Shown here: positions 15,201 through 28,513 of the stretch, one piece after another
Layout of the letters: every line of letters begins with the position of its first letter
Numbering within the stretch: the first letter of the stretch is position 1
Source of the DNA: Anisakis pegreffii
Lineage: Eukaryota > Nematoda > Chromadorea > Rhabditida > Anisakidae
Length of the DNA: 64,000 nt
Assembly: GCA_035041965.1 (NCBI GenBank)
Contig: JAPYMA010000230.1
Span: 62,001-126,000, forward strand
Direction of reading: 5' to 3'
Translations under genes and position numbers: made by a program
Notes under the pieces: generated by a model
The model's database searches: none
What the model saw: only the letters and a program-made list of their open reading frames with translations
Told to the model about the DNA's origin: nothing

Positions 15201-15815
15201 CGATGGTACTTCATTAGGTTGAAAGATTTAATTATTAATATATGTTGATTGGAATACCAGGTCCATTCTATTATGTTCGCAAGAAGGCCCGTTTTTTTTC
15301 TTATCCCATAGTGATCAGCTGTTCATGATCAAGTCGCATAATATAAAAAACACTTTGGTAATAACATGGATAAACTCGGTATTTAGAAGTGAAATGTGAT
15401 GTTATGAAAACGCACTTGATATAGAATCGTGGCACTTCACTCATAAATTTCCTAATCTTATCGCGGAAGTTCGTGGGTCTGTTCAGCTCATATTCGAGGA
15501 TCATTCACTATTCATTCTTCGCTGATTTTTGTCCGGAAGCTACCCCATAGATATTCGCTCGTAAAATAGCCATTTAATGGAGTTGTTTAATCAGTTTGAG
15601 ATTATCATTTTAATGAGTCTGCAAGTATCTCATTCAATCTTTTCACCTTGTGCAAATTCGTTTTGAATGAAGTTTTCTGTAGATGAAAACGGTGTGCTTT
15701 ATTTCAGGGGACAAGTCGACTGTTGGAAAAGCTGGAAGAAGAAAAAATTGCAATGCAGCGTTATGCAGACTATCGAAGTGAACAGTCAGTATCATGGCCA
15801 GTATCACAAGTCTAA
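9212..15815 (+). CDS. VER-like immunoglobulin-domain receptor tyrosine kinase
   Basis: Eighteen exons join in phase to 907 aa: 9212-9451, 9589-9727, 9862-10028, 10295-10435, 10499-10515, 10636-10845, 11154-11292, 11601-11710, 12288-12436, 12594-12625, 12801-13097, 13318-13550, 13614-13788, 13992-14123, 14339-14518, 14751-14899, 15026-15131 and 15708-15815. After a signal peptide there are four Ig-like domains, a membrane segment (about 461-483, [22 protein letters not shown]), a basic juxtamembrane region and a complete kinase. Visible kinase parts are the Gly loop GGGEYG, the beta-3 Lys in AAAKRPRN (near 582), [20 protein letters not shown] and [20 protein letters not shown]. All catalytic residues are present, so an active kinase is expected. 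The layout resembles nematode VER (VEGF-receptor-like) kinases, though those known to me have more Ig domains. Exons 4-6 are the least secure part. Confidence 0.9.
11926..12190 (-). repeat. Dispersed repeat inside a receptor-kinase intron
   Basis: This segment is rich in CCGA/TCGG words and lies in the 577-base intron between exons 8 and 9. Read on the minus strand it matches 49435-49735 in order: a GTTCGGT..GTGGCAA stretch, a CACTGACCGAAACTGA-like stretch, then GCTCAAAATT and a CGGTGGCC end. A shorter copy lies at 45401-45530. The copies are diverged and carry no convincing protein, so this looks like an old non-autonomous mobile element. It is on the opposite strand to the other two copies. 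Confidence 0.6.
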
Positions 15816-16981
15816 AGGAAATGAAAAAGTATGGGTATTAATGATGATATCAAAAAGCTGGTAGTAATTCGCGGTGGTTTCAGCATTAACCATGAGTCCC
15901 TTGGAAGTTTTAGCACTTAATCTATTTGAACTTGTATAGTCGCAAACGCGTCCAGCAAAAAAAAACTGCTAAGAAGTTTGGTGGGTGAAAGTTTCACGCA
16001 ACATGCAAGTCGTCGCAAAACCATGATCTTTATAAATGAAGTGAATTTTTGACTTTGTTGAAGAACATGGTAATTTCACTGATTTTTACCAAACGAGCTT
16101 TCGGCGTTTCGTATGCATCTGGCCAGCAACTTATCAAATGTCGCAACAGATTTCATGAGCTGCATAGAATACTTCTAGCAGCATCGTAACTCCACAAATA
16201 GTACGAAACAATTCGAAAACATCATTCTGACGTTTACGTTCGATAAAAGTGATTGAAAGGAACAAATTCGATCTCGAAGATATATTTTCCTGAGTTACAC
16301 TGTTGATGAACCTTGGAAACAGGGCAAAAAGACCAGCATGAAGAGTAGGTTGGCAGGTGTGTATGGAAGCCAGTGTTCAACTCAGTGATCCTCACATTTT
16401 TGCACTTTATGCCTCTCGTTGGTCGTATGGTAGACCGTCGTTGCCCCTCCATCAATATATACCACCGCAGTTCCCCTACCTCTAATAGGTTAACGACAAA
16501 TCAGACGGAGTTTAATCCATCAATTACGAATCCGGCGGTTGAATCAAACGAATGAATTAATTTTTCGTGATCAAAGAAGCATTATGAAAACAAAACTATA
16601 CAGCTATGGACGAATGATGAAAAGAATCAGTTGACAATGATTTCCAACTTCATGAAGCCATCTTGATACTTTCGTATCCCTCGTGAAAACCACTGGTTTA
16701 GTTCATTGATTCACATGAGAAGACCAGATAATATTCAACATTGCTGTGACGAAAACTGTCATTAATTCGACTCGGTAGAGTTGATAACTGTAAACTGGGG
16801 ATTACTTATCTCTCATCAAACATTAGTGAGCATCATTCTGTTCAATGTGACACTTTATCAACAATTTACAAACGACTCCATACAAACAAATGACGATATA
16901 TATTAGATCAATAGATGGAAATTATTTGTGAATGCAATTTGTTGGTCTCTTATTGAACGCAAACAATCATCCGGTGGACAG
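15816..16981. other. Spacer between convergent receptor-kinase and small secreted genes
   Basis: About 1.2 kb between two genes that point toward each other. Short frames at 16234-16555 overlap on both strands and have no splice signals or recognisable motif. Nothing is called. Confidence 0.45.
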
Positions 16982-17797
16982 TCAAACAAATAGAGGTGCT
17001 GAGCCGAAGAACGCACGATAATAAGGGTTAGCGCCATAAGCATATGGCGGATGAACCTGAAATCAGTTTGATCATGATTATGTTAATTTGAAATGGTGGA
17101 AAATCATAGATAAAATGTAAATGATAATGAGTGGAACTGAAAAAGAATGGTAGGAAAAGAGGAAAAAATGCCAAGAGAGTTAGACAGGAATAACTAAAAT
17201 AATCAATGAATTGGTCGAATAGAAAAATTCATAAATTGACTTACTCTTGCGTGACTTCGATAGATACCATTGCTTAGGGAGTCGGATCCGAAGTTGGAGT
17301 AAAGTGCTGAATGATGCAAAGGCCTTTTTAGTTCAACCCTACAATCTTCATGCACTAACGAATTTGCGAATATTCTATATAAGTCGAATGGGAATCCAAT
17401 TCTGTATCAATTTCTTGGAAGAGATTCACATTCAAGCAACAACAGCCTCAGTTAATCGAGTTGAACATACTTTAGAAGTGAGAGTTTGAAAACTGCCTAG
17501 CATTGTTTCTGAGTAGAATGCGAACAATTTATTCGATGAGAAATTGAAGCGGTTATAAGCACAATGAAATATTTGGGTGTTCTGCAGTGCAATGAATCCA
17601 TGTCCGTGAATGGTGAAATTGATAAACAATTACACGGTTGGAAGAAGTTATGCGGGATAAGTACAGGTGAAACTGAATATTTAGAAAGAAACAATATGAA
17701 CAAACCTGTTAGCATTATAACGCAACTGAAAAGCAGCAAATGAACCAGGAACAATCGAGCATGCAACAATGCACATTGCTAGTAATACTGTCCACAT
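16982..17797 (-). CDS. Small secreted protein, unknown function
   Basis: Three exons join in phase to 107 aa: 17797-17706, 17401-17245 and 17056-16982. Exon 1 is a clear signal peptide (MWTVLLAMCIVACSIVPGSF, cut probably just after). Exon 2 starts after a CAG acceptor and ends at a GTAAGT donor. Exon 3 follows TTTCAG and encodes a Tyr/Phe/Pro-rich C-terminus (PPYAYGANPYYRAFFG) ending in LFV. The mature part has a single Cys and one Lys-Arg pair, so it is neither a disulfide-rich protein nor an obvious multi-copy neuropeptide precursor. No domain is recognised. Open frames in the 304-base intron 1 are in other phases and are best explained as chance. Confidence 0.6.
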
Positions 17798-19683
17798 ATC
17801 TTGCGTGCAAATCCACCCGATTGAGCGCGATACTCGCCTAGGACACTCAGCGATTCATAAATAAGACTCAACTCATATCATTTGCATTACGTTCGAATAC
17901 AAAACGCGGAGATGCTAATTTCGTCTGCTGATTTGCAGCACATTGAATGTATCGTTTTAATTACATCATGTTAATAATAGAAAATACTTCAGAGAGTAAT
18001 TGAAGTGGAAACATGACAGAAATATTGTCTTGCCATAGCTACGCTGCTGTCTTTTTTCTTTGAAAGAACTTGCCAAATATATGGGCGGAGGAAAATTTAG
18101 ATCCGTATTCTCCAAGCTCGCTGTGGAATTCGTCTCGGACGAACATGGAATCAGCAACTGTGTGAATAGCTGATGGATACTTGAAAGCCCAAATGAACAA
18201 CAACAAATTTTTTGTTGTCATTGTTGCGTTTCTTTCGCATCTTTCCTTAACGCTTAATTCAGGTGTGAGATCGCAGGTAAATACTACCATTCAATCATCG
18301 CAAAAATAACGATTCGACTCAAAAGCTGCATTCTTCTTGGACAACGACCTATCATGAAAAATACGCGTTACTGGTTTTGTGCTCAAAAAAGATGAGAAAC
18401 ATTCCAATGAAGTTATTCAACTGCTTCACAAAAACTTCGAAAATTCACTATACTGTTAGCGGATATGAACACTACCATTATCTATTGTCAACAGCCACAA
18501 GCGGCTCACTAGTTACGAGGCGCACATACTGATTAATCCTCGAAGAACACATGAAATAATGATGTGAACTCCTCCTTCATCTGTGCATCTTAAATTGATT
18601 TCGATGTGCTATTCTTAGTTCGAATGCAATTTGGGAGCCGGTCTTCACAAGAATACTCTGGAGATTGAGATGCTTAATTGCTTCCAAATTTTCAGTCCAA
18701 AATCATCAAGAGAGGATTACAAAAACCACTTCGTTAGCTTCACTGAAATAATAACAACTAACTTTTAATACTTCCCATAAGAATTTGAAGCCACAAAATG
18801 CTCTCATAAACAGAACATAGTTAATGAGCGTAAGAAACAATTGGATGAGAATGTGATACAGTGAACGAATAGAGCGCTGCTTGCTATTTGTAGATATTTA
18901 AAAATTGACATATGAGAAGCAAATGGTTGAAGATGAGATAAGATGCAGAAAAACGATTGGGATAATTGTGCGTTGAATGATGTCAAATATTTAATTATAA
19001 AACTAATAAATGCAGAGATGACGGGCACTGCACATCTTTCATGCAAACCGCGCTTGTTTTCATATTTTTTGCGCACAGTGCCCATTAGGCGTAAGATTTT
19101 TGTTGCATTCATTTCCTACTTCATTGATTAGATCGAAAACATTTCCCAGTGCGTATTCTATAAGTCTCGAATGGATCTTAACTGACGTAGTCCATTCGAG
19201 ATGTTTATCCTGCCACTGAAATCGATCAAATACTGTTGCAATTGCATTGCTGCTATCGTTGAATTCTTGGAGAACTTCATACTGTGTTCAGAAGAAACAT
19301 TTAAGTTGCATCGACAATTTGATACAACGTCCCGGCAGTCATGACCTATAGTATTAATCTCATAACCTAGTACAATCTTTGGCCTGCTTTCAAGACAGAA
19401 CGTTTGCGATTGCTCTGTATGGTAGTGCATTGCTCTTAATGATAATTCCGAGTAATGACTCGATTCCGTCTAGCTGAAAAAGCATCTAGCTGTGGCTATG
19501 TAGATGATAAATCCTGAGGAATAAACGAATAGACTCAGCAAAGAATGATCTTTCAACGAGAACCATCATGTCAATGGAAAAAAAAAAACAAAAAGCAAAA
19601 AGCGTTTCTGAGGGGTTTTTCACGGGAACTCGAACTGAATCCTATGATGTGTCAGGAGCACTTAACGTAACTGAGTCATATTG
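17798..19683. other. Unassigned region with weak minus-strand open frames
   Basis: Two minus-strand open frames (18039-18290 and 19158-19430) look slightly protein-like. The second has several Cys and Asn-glycosylation sites. Neither has convincing splice sites or partner exons. No other feature is seen. Confidence 0.35.
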
Positions 19684-20072
19684 ATGTTCCTAGATTGCCT
19701 CATTATTGTTTCAGTAACATTACTGTGGTTCAAGAGGTGCCATAATTGTTTCACCGAGCAAGTTTACTGTCAAGGGCGTAAGTGCTCATCTTCACATCGA
19801 GTACAATCAACGTTGCTTGCTGATATAATAAAAATACTTTACGGATATGCACCCTCGCGCTTTGCCGCGTTTCAACTGGCGAACGAAAATGTGTGTATAG
19901 TAAAATATTGTTATTATTGCTATTATTCCTGAAGCCTCATAAAAGGAGGGTTCAATTGAGATATTCCTTTCTCAGTGTAGTCTGTATTGTTTTATTAGGT
20001 AACTTCGATGACACGGCCATCACATTATTCACCAATCTATCGAGAGACCAATTTAGAGATTTCATTCTCTAG
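19684..20072 (+). CDS. Possible small secreted Cys-containing protein, doubtful
   Basis: An ATG at 19684 opens a hydrophobic leader (MFLDCLIIVSVTLLWF) followed by CHNCFTEQVYCQG. It ends at a C|GTAAGT donor after 19777. A second exon at 19999-20072 follows a TTTATTAG acceptor in the matching phase and ends at TAG, giving 55 aa. The spacing of the cysteines (C-x2-C-x6-C) recalls the start of a three-finger (Ly6-like) domain, but the rest is missing. Another Cys-containing open stretch lies at 20391-20666 and could belong to the same gene. The model is weak. Confidence 0.3.
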
Positions 20073-21114
20073 CATCGAACTGCATTAGTGAATTGATTGG
20101 ATGATAACCTTATTTCATTTGTCTCATCCACTCTTCTTTTTCCAATTACTTCCTTCTTTTTCAAATGTTTCTTTTTTAGATGCTGAAGTTCCTCTCTTCT
20201 CAACGTTGGCTTGCTCCTAAAGATCAAGATTCAACTCTCCATTATTCAAGACAACTGGTGCATGACACAACCAGTTTTGTGTTGACCATAAATTTATGAT
20301 AATGTGGTCATTCAAAGAATATAAATTGTGATGCATCAAGCAATCTTAATCGAACGAATTTTGGATATAGCATGAAGCTACAAGTTCAAGTTGAGGATAT
20401 TGTGTTGTTCCATTCTATGCCTTTTTGCTGATTTGTTCGTTAGCATTTCTGATAACTTATCCTGTTTTATGGGCCGAAAAAAATGCTCAATAGATCTGCA
20501 TAAATTTTATCATGTGACAAGAAACGGTTGCATTACACAGAAAAAAGATCGTAATTCCAATGATAGCGTTCTATATGAACGAACAAAACCGTCGAGTAAA
20601 CGAATGAGCACTACTCAATCTTCATTACAAAAAAAAAACGAACTGAATGTGATTCTAAACTATTAATTCACAACTGATTCATAATACATGTCATACACAA
20701 ACAATGAGAGATCCGCGTTCAATTATGGGGAAACTTCCTCGACAGATGAGAGGCTCGTGAGGTAGTAGCTCCAGTACCTAAACAGTGCTATCAATGTGAT
20801 AATTGCGGAAGAATTCTCTTATTCTCAAACGAAAAACTTGTACTTTCACCGGACGATAAGTGTGTCACTTTGAGTGAGAAGCTATAATTTTACAATATGC
20901 CCTGAAATATGGAGGTGGGCAACACGACCACGCTAGAAACGTACAACTAAGCGATGACTGGTCCTGTCAACGGTTTTGCACAGCTTCAAATATGTGTGGA
21001 ACGAGGGCAGCAGGTATAATATTCTTGTAAATGCTACCGGCCAAAACCTTTTCATTAATATTGTGAATGCTTTTTGATACCCACAAAATCCACTACTGAA
21101 GATGAAAACAAATT
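20073..21114. other. Region downstream of the channel gene
   Basis: The plus-strand open stretch at 20391-20666 has four Cys and a Lys-rich end but no firm splice borders. It could be a further exon of the doubtful gene upstream. Nothing else is visible. Confidence 0.3.
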
Positions 21115-24100
21115 TTATCCCCAAAGTTTTTCACTTCTCGCAAGAATTGCAATACGCAAAATGAAAGGTTTTACTATGAGAGAATATACGTACCCAACAT
21201 TGAATATGAAGTATGCAGCTGGGAACAGTATTGCACTGAAAAATGATCCAGCTTTATCTGACAACAATATGCAGTTATAAACGGCTAGATTTATCAGTTG
21301 AAGGAAATAAAACATTCTATAGTTTCTCTCGTGATTGTAGAAATGGTGACTGACTTCACAACAGATTTCGAAATTTCAGGATGCAGGGTTGCTCAAAAAT
21401 TCCGAACTGAACTTTGCTTTACCGTAAATGATCATAGAAGATGAAGTTTTCTTGGACATTTATAAGCACATTTGAAGGAAGCGAACCTGTATTTATCAAC
21501 TGTTTCAGGTTCCATATCCAATAAACTTCTTGTGTGCCTTCTTATGCGAAACCATATTCCTCTGCAACGTTCTACTTATAACGTTTCAATGAATAATCTA
21601 AGACTTATTAGCGACTAACGAACTGTTACAGTTCATTAACCATTAATGAGGTTCAGTTTGTTAACCATCGTTAATTAATGCTCGATCAAGCTATTCATAG
21701 TGGAGCAATCGAAGAAGCAACGTACGTTCGCACTCGCCGCCTCCGAACGGTCGGAATGGTGCATGCAAGAGGGTCACCGGTAGTATGCGCATCAGATGGT
21801 GATGCTCCTGGATCCACCTGCAATCTCAAAGTTTTTGTTTTTTCACCGTTAACATGACAGTATGGGAAGTCCATGAGCAGCAAAAGTGAAATCCAGTGAG
21901 CGTATATATCGCCAAAATGTTAAGTGCTTTTGACTATATCTCACGGCAAACTCGCTGTGGGAATCGCTAATCGAAAGCAGTTGAGGCAACATTCACGCAA
22001 TCATCGTAATGTTAGCAATGATAAGATAAAAATCGTTCGAGGAATAACTGAGAAGATGAAATGAACATGCATAATATGGATAAGTAAATCAAGTTCGCTC
22101 GAAGGTCTGCCATAGAGGTTACTTTCTATTGGCAACTAACAATCTTCATAATGTGCACTTTCTAGGCCTTTGCTTCTGAAGTGATTTGAGTAGGCAGCAT
22201 CAATACTAACGTAACTGATTATAATTAAGATTCACATCAATCCCTTCAAGACAGGTATCGTCGCAGAAACAAGACTTATGGCAGGATTTTGTCAAACTGT
22301 TGGCAGTGTTTGATGGCAGCTATAGATAGACTTTTCAATGAAATATGCATTCACATGACGAATTACTTTGCAGGAATAAGTATAAGACAAGCAGACAATG
22401 TTGGATAACATTTGATGGTTGCTTCAATGAAACCATTACGACGAGACGATGAATGCGATGTCCAGACACATTTCAGTAAGCCGTACTATAATCTCTAATG
22501 CCTTCAATCACACGAACTGGAGCATTCAGATCAGTTCATGCATAACGAAACACACTAAAGTTAGGAATGTCAAAAAACACATGCCATGTAAAAGATATCA
22601 CTATTGAAAAGTTCCATGCAAATTATCATAAAGACCACTCTCATTATTGAAGAATTGAAAAATTATTTTAAGAATCGAATGAAAGTAAAACAACCTCATT
22701 ATGGTTCCTCAGCGATGAACAACGTTTATCAACCCAGAACTGAAATAATTACGGTCTTCATTTTTCTAGCAGCACTGCACTCATCCTCCATAACTAAATC
22801 GAGGTTTATTGCCTCACGGATGCTTTGCACATGAGTCAATGATCTCATAGCTAGGACAAACGAATGCGATATTAATGAGAGAATATACACCATCACTACT
22901 AACAACGTTTTGACACTGATTATGATCTAATGCCCACAACATCAGTTGTTATGATATCTGTCGAGTGAGATATAAATTTTGCAATCGATACCTTCTTTTC
23001 TGAACATGTTCCACTACATTCGAAAATCTCTACTCTGACCTGGAGACCTAGCGCCATCAACAATACCTTTTTATAAGGTTCATAGTTCACATTTTAAGCA
23101 GACCGTAGCACTACAGTGTATCGAGATGAACTCTCCATGAATCACTCACGTATCTAAATCTGCATTTAATTCTCAGGGTTGATCTGCTTCCAGAGAGCAA
23201 GCAAACAGACATGAATCGCACAAGAATATACGCTGAAATGAAACATGCAATAAAGTAAAAATTTAACGATCAAGTGAATCATTGCATATCAACGAACCAT
23301 TCTGTTCCATTTTACTCGCACGTGTTCTAAGCTTATCAACTAGTTAAATACTGCGTTCAGCTTAACAGGTCACTCCAAGACCAACTACAAGCACATTCAT
23401 GCTGAATCTAATCTATGCTTACGTGCTTTCGATAAAACATAACTAAAACACATCCTTCAATGAATAATCGATAAGTGGGTATATGATACAAATCAATGCC
23501 TTCTTGCACTGTATTTCTTTATTACAATTTTCTACTGTACTTTTTCCTAAAAAAAAAGAGGTTATAGATCTATACATCACCCAATTTCCAGAAAAGACAA
23601 ATACACCATTGTACTGAGCCGACGATTTTCTAGGAACAAATGTAGTGCACCATCTTTCAGCATAGCCGATGCAATGACGTTTGACGTTTTTAAGGGGAAA
23701 ATAGCACATGAGTAGCAACGTATATTTTCGCTATAAAATGCCTCCGTGTTTATCTTCTTATCATCTTCGTTGGTGGGCTTATGGAACATATTTGTATACG
23801 TGGCTGGTTGGAATTTGAACCTACGCTTTTTGTTGCTACTACCGTTTCAACATGACCTCCTCGCTAGCATCATGAATCGAGAATAAGCAACCAACAATGA
23901 TACCATTTTTCTGTTCGGCTGCTAACCTGCCCTTTTCGAAGTTCACCATTCAAGCGCATACACTCGTATACATTGCACTGTTCGCTGTGAAGTACGCCAC
24001 GAAAAGAATGCGGATAATGTTTAGCTCACCTAAGTGGAAACTTTCTCTTCCGCTTATTTTCGTTGCACTATTCTGTACCTGGTGAACTCGGTACGAATTT

Positions 24101-27100
24101 GTACTGTATGTGATTTTTGGAAAGCTATTGTTTGGAAAGCTATTGTGCATGTGACTTGCAATTCTCATTCTGGTAGAATTTCTTAGTGCACCCCGGCACA
24201 ATACAATAATAATGTACAAGAAGCACAAATACGTGCTGATGTAGTGACATGAATGGAATATTGCTGTTGGGAACGATTCAATGCATTCTATCTCATGAAG
24301 GCAAGCTCACTGATATAACACCTTTAATGAATTTTGAGTTCAAATTTCGATGTTGGAATTGACAGTAAAATTTTTAAGTTGTTAAACGTGAGAAGCGACC
24401 TCGGTTGATTCAAAAGATGCTGATGCAGAAAAGTTTAGCCGTAACACCGACAAAAATAAGAGAATTGTCCGAAAATTGTTTTCCGAACGTGATGATAATA
24501 AAGAAAACCATTGACTTATAATAATCGCAATATTTCTTAGAATGAAGCATTCAACCGAAGATGAGATATTATTATAAGATGCACTGAAGCGGATGATCAA
24601 GAAGGAAAGAAACAAGCTAATACTGAAGTTCCTCGAACATCATCATCATATCTTAACGGATGTACGAACGAAAGCATGCCTGAGTTGCTGAGAAAAAAAG
24701 TGGAAGATGAAGTGAGAGAAGAGTGAACCTGACGGAGTCCAATCCTAGGGCTGGGCATTTCTTTCCAAGCAAATTCATCAATATCGAAACTGCGCTTCCT
24801 TGGTGTTATGCGACGAGGAGCTCCTTCATTCCTCGACATAAATCCAATAACGGCTAGTTCAAGCAAAGAGAGAAATATGAACATCATGCCACTGAAATGA
24901 TTGGTGTTGCTGAAGTCGTTTTCAGAATAGTTGTACATTCAGACATTTCCGCTAAATTGTATCTCACATCCATTGCAGCTATCGTTACAATAGATTCACG
25001 CCTGTTTTATCCATATAAACGTTGGTAACGCGAACTCGTCAGAAATTGAAGACAAGAGAAGTAGATTCGATCACCTGAGCATCCACACATCGATCGCTTT
25101 TACATATGATACACGAGGAAGATTCCTGATGATGTTGCCGAATTGAAAGGTCATGGCTAGTAGAGAATTTACACCGAGCATTGTTCGCGCAGGAATGGCC
25201 CTGTAACGATTCGGTAATATAGTATTTGTTGACTATTTAAAGCAGTATGTTGATCATCATAGCTACCTTCATGTGACTGGTTGTCTACGAAAAGGATTCG
25301 AGTAAAACGATTTATTTTTGTGGAGAACGCAACCCTCACACTTGCTTTCCTTTCTGTCTTGAAAAAGGCTATTAGAGCTTGTGAATGCATAGAACGACTG
25401 ACAGGAAATGAGAGTTTCGTTTTCATTGAATCAGAAGTACAACGCGATTATTTGTCATAGAGAAATGACGTCTGTCATATAGCAGTTGTTTGCTGAATCT
25501 CATCTCATGTAATTTAGAAAGTATCCGATTTCTATCAGCTCTGCTATATTTGTTGAGAACAAGTGAACAAATACAAGTGATTTTCGAAGTCAACAATGAA
25601 TGACAGGAATGCGAACATAAACCTCGATCCCAGGTAGAAAGAAATCCAGGAAATGAAAATTGTCACATAAGTTGGAATGTAGCCTTGCAAAATGTACCAT
25701 CCATATCTTCTCTTGAATACGAAGGCCACCGTCAGCTCATCCCACCAACCTGCGGGATACATCTGCAAACTATTTGCATATCCATATCTATTCACAAATT
25801 TTCATTTCCATATGCCTAAATATGATATCAGTTATGCTTCTGCACAAGATCTAAGAGATATTTTGCGTTGTACTGTCGCGCTGGTTGCGTTGTACATTGA
25901 AGATTAGAGAACCATTACGACGAATCCGATATCTCTCGACGCGAGTTCAGCTTGAAGCACAGCTGAATGGTGATTGACCTATGGAGCAAAAAGAACAAAC
26001 AAAGCAGCATTATTGTACGTGAGTGATTTAAATTATGCACTTTCATCGTATAATAAGCTAAGATTTGATACAGTACTTCGCATGCTTACATGCTTACAGC
26101 TCATATTCTTGCGCATGATTAAAGAAGGTTTCAAATCTGTGAACTGTTTTCTTGTTGCTGGTATAGCACAGACAGGATAGCAATAAGATGACACAATCGC
26201 AGTGAATTGTATTCTCTTCTTTCAGCTTTATTTCGCTACCATTGTTGGGTGGATAAAACATACTTGAATGCAAGCTCATGTCAAATATGAACTGAGTCGT
26301 TTTGTCTTTTCCTTCTACTACAGTTTACATTTAGTCATTCCAGTGGTATCAAATGCCGGAGAAAAATAAAGAATAGCGGTTGGATTTCTCCGTCCGGAAG
26401 TTAGTCAAACAATTTTAAGCTTCCAGTTTCAAGCAGATACCCTTTTGTATGCTGCAGCACTCCCGTAGCATTTAAATCATTAGGCATAAAAGTGGTTCGA
26501 TTAGGTTCAGAATTTGAAATAAATTTAGCCACAAGCAGAAAAGCCCATTCAAATCCTATAGCGAAAATGTACACGATGTTGAGTCCGCCTGTCAGATATA
26601 TTGTTTATTCAAGAGTAGAGATAGCCGCAAACCTGTTCAACTGCAATAACACTGAAATTGGTCAATTTGAAGTCGGGCAGTTCTATATTTTTGAGCATCA
26701 TCACAGGATAAGGCTGATTCCAAGACATTCGCACTTCGCCAGTGTTGTAATTGAATCTGAAAAATCATGCTCCTTTAAAATCTGAACCACTCAAGTTTGT
26801 GAGAAATTCATCATTATCCTCTGACCCCTACGCTGAGGCAGAGCATTCAATTGGGACAAGCAGATTAGATGCTCCTTAAATGCGTCATTTCTTGCACAGT
26901 TTTTCACAGTCAGGTTTTATTGCAAACAGATGTAGATAGTTCTCGATGATCATTATCTGCGTCCAACCACTACGAATACAATCTTCACTTAGAAATATTA
27001 TACAAGCAAACTACAATGTCTAAATGAGGAATATATACGGTGGTTTTGAGTGAAACGTTAAAATTGAATTCATAAGAGCAAGAACATACGATTCGAATGT

Positions 27101-28513
27101 TAAAAAGCATTTCTGCTGATCGAAGGGAAAGCGCTTCAGATTCATATCACAAGGACCAGTGAGCTTCATGCGATAATTTGTCCACAATGTTCCATTTGAA
27201 AAAACCATCAGAAACACGTTCCTGAATAAGCAAACAATGTCTCGAAGACTCTTCCTCAATCGCATGTTCTTTCTTGCCAACTGGCACAGTTCCTTTCATT
27301 TCTTTACAACGTCATCATCTCAAGCATTCGAAACCGCAACTTATAAAATTTTTTGTTCAACTTGAGTACTTTCCTCATAGCAGAGTACTAAATGTGAGAA
27401 GAATTTTAAGTGCATTCTGGAAATGAGTTGGATATCACAACCTGAACGGTGATTCATGTATCGCAGCAGTTTTCGAGTTGATGAAACATGTGTTGGGAAT
27501 CCAAAGTTTTTGTAGCACCTTGTCGTCAAAAGATATGTTACTTTTACATGGGTTCATAAAATCGAAAACAAGAGCAGGATCCTCCCAAAATTCATTTATA
27601 TACAGATCTGAAATACATCATTCCAGCAAACTATTCCATTATTAACAATCGCTCGCAAAACAACAGTGCAAATGCTTTGAGGTGAAAGTAAGAATGACAG
27701 ATTATTGTAGTGATTGCTGACTACGACTAAGGCTAAGGCTTAACACAAGAATGTCGCAATACTTAACTAATAACGATTTGATGTGCACCTTTGCACCTAC
27801 TGATTCATTAATTTTGGTATGATTATGGTTGCTGCTGCTAAACAATGATCAGAATCGTGAATGAATTGATTTTTCAAAATGATAGATTACACTCAAAATC
27901 AATTTGCATCATTCGTCAATTCCATTAGGATACACTTCGGTAAAAAAGCAGGAGTTTTGCCGAAACTTTTCGAGTATTACTGTTCAGTTTCAATGGAACC
28001 CGAACAATTCTTACAAAGTGAACAACGTAGGTACGATTCAGTGAGATACAACATGAGTAACGACAAACCAATTTCAAAGTCCTGCGTAAGTTCTGAAACT
28101 GCTGTAACCTCTTGTACCCACATATCAACGCGAACATGAACAGGATGAGCAGGTATGTAATGTTTATTATACGTATCCTGAAACATTTCTTGGGTGAAAG
28201 CTTGAAAGTCCCATCAAGGAAAACGAAGAATTTGTGATCGTAATTATGAGTAGGCATAAAATTGGTCATTAGACGCTTGTTTCGGTGAAAAATCTGATGA
28301 ATGTTTTGGACGTTGGTTAACGTTTTGATGCAAAGTGAGCAGGAATGAAAAAGTGAAGTAAGGTGGAAAAACATTAAATTGAATGATAACCTTTAGAAGA
28401 TTATCAATTATTTCAGTGTCATTTGCACAACGAGAAGACGACTGTCCGAGTCCACCATAAGAGCTGAGCAGTTCGGTTAGAAACGAAACCATCACCCAAC
28501 CCGGATGACTCAT
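21115..28513 (-). CDS. Anion-type Cys-loop ligand-gated ion channel subunit
   Basis: Eleven exons sum to 441 aa in one frame: 28513-28391, 28177-28069, 27607-27442, 27221-27090, 26756-26633, 25762-25623, 25200-25075, 24891-24729, 24687-24658, 21817-21726 and 21235-21115. The extracellular half has [19 protein letters not shown] and a true Cys-loop, C-x13-C ([15 protein letters not shown], about 157-171). M1 is near 240-262. A PAR triplet precedes M2 ([16 protein letters not shown]), which marks anion selectivity in this superfamily. M3 is near 303-325 and M4 ([15 protein letters not shown]) near 403-422. The length is normal. M2 resembles the nematode ACC/LGC groups gated by acetylcholine or amines, but the ligand cannot be told. 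The two exons of the M3-M4 loop (30 and 92 nt) are provisional, and the intron between them is 2.8 kb. Confidence 0.85.

Noticed and set aside
17497..17769. 90-codon minus-strand frame with a PCNC motif, inside an intron of the small secreted gene
   Set aside because: Its phase does not fit either flanking exon, while direct splicing of 17706 to 17401 does.
18039..18290. Minus-strand frame with a leader-like MTTKNLLLFIWAF start
   Set aside because: The hydrophobic stretch is short, there are no splice borders, and a second frame over the same bases is also open.
19158..19430. 90-codon minus-strand frame with four Cys and glycosylation sequons
   Set aside because: Reads somewhat like an extracellular exon, but neither edge has a convincing splice site and no partner exon was found.
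23443..23789. Overlapping minus-strand frames in the long channel-gene intron, considered as loop exons
   Set aside because: No acceptor and donor pair in the needed phase. The two exons already chosen give a continuous frame without them.
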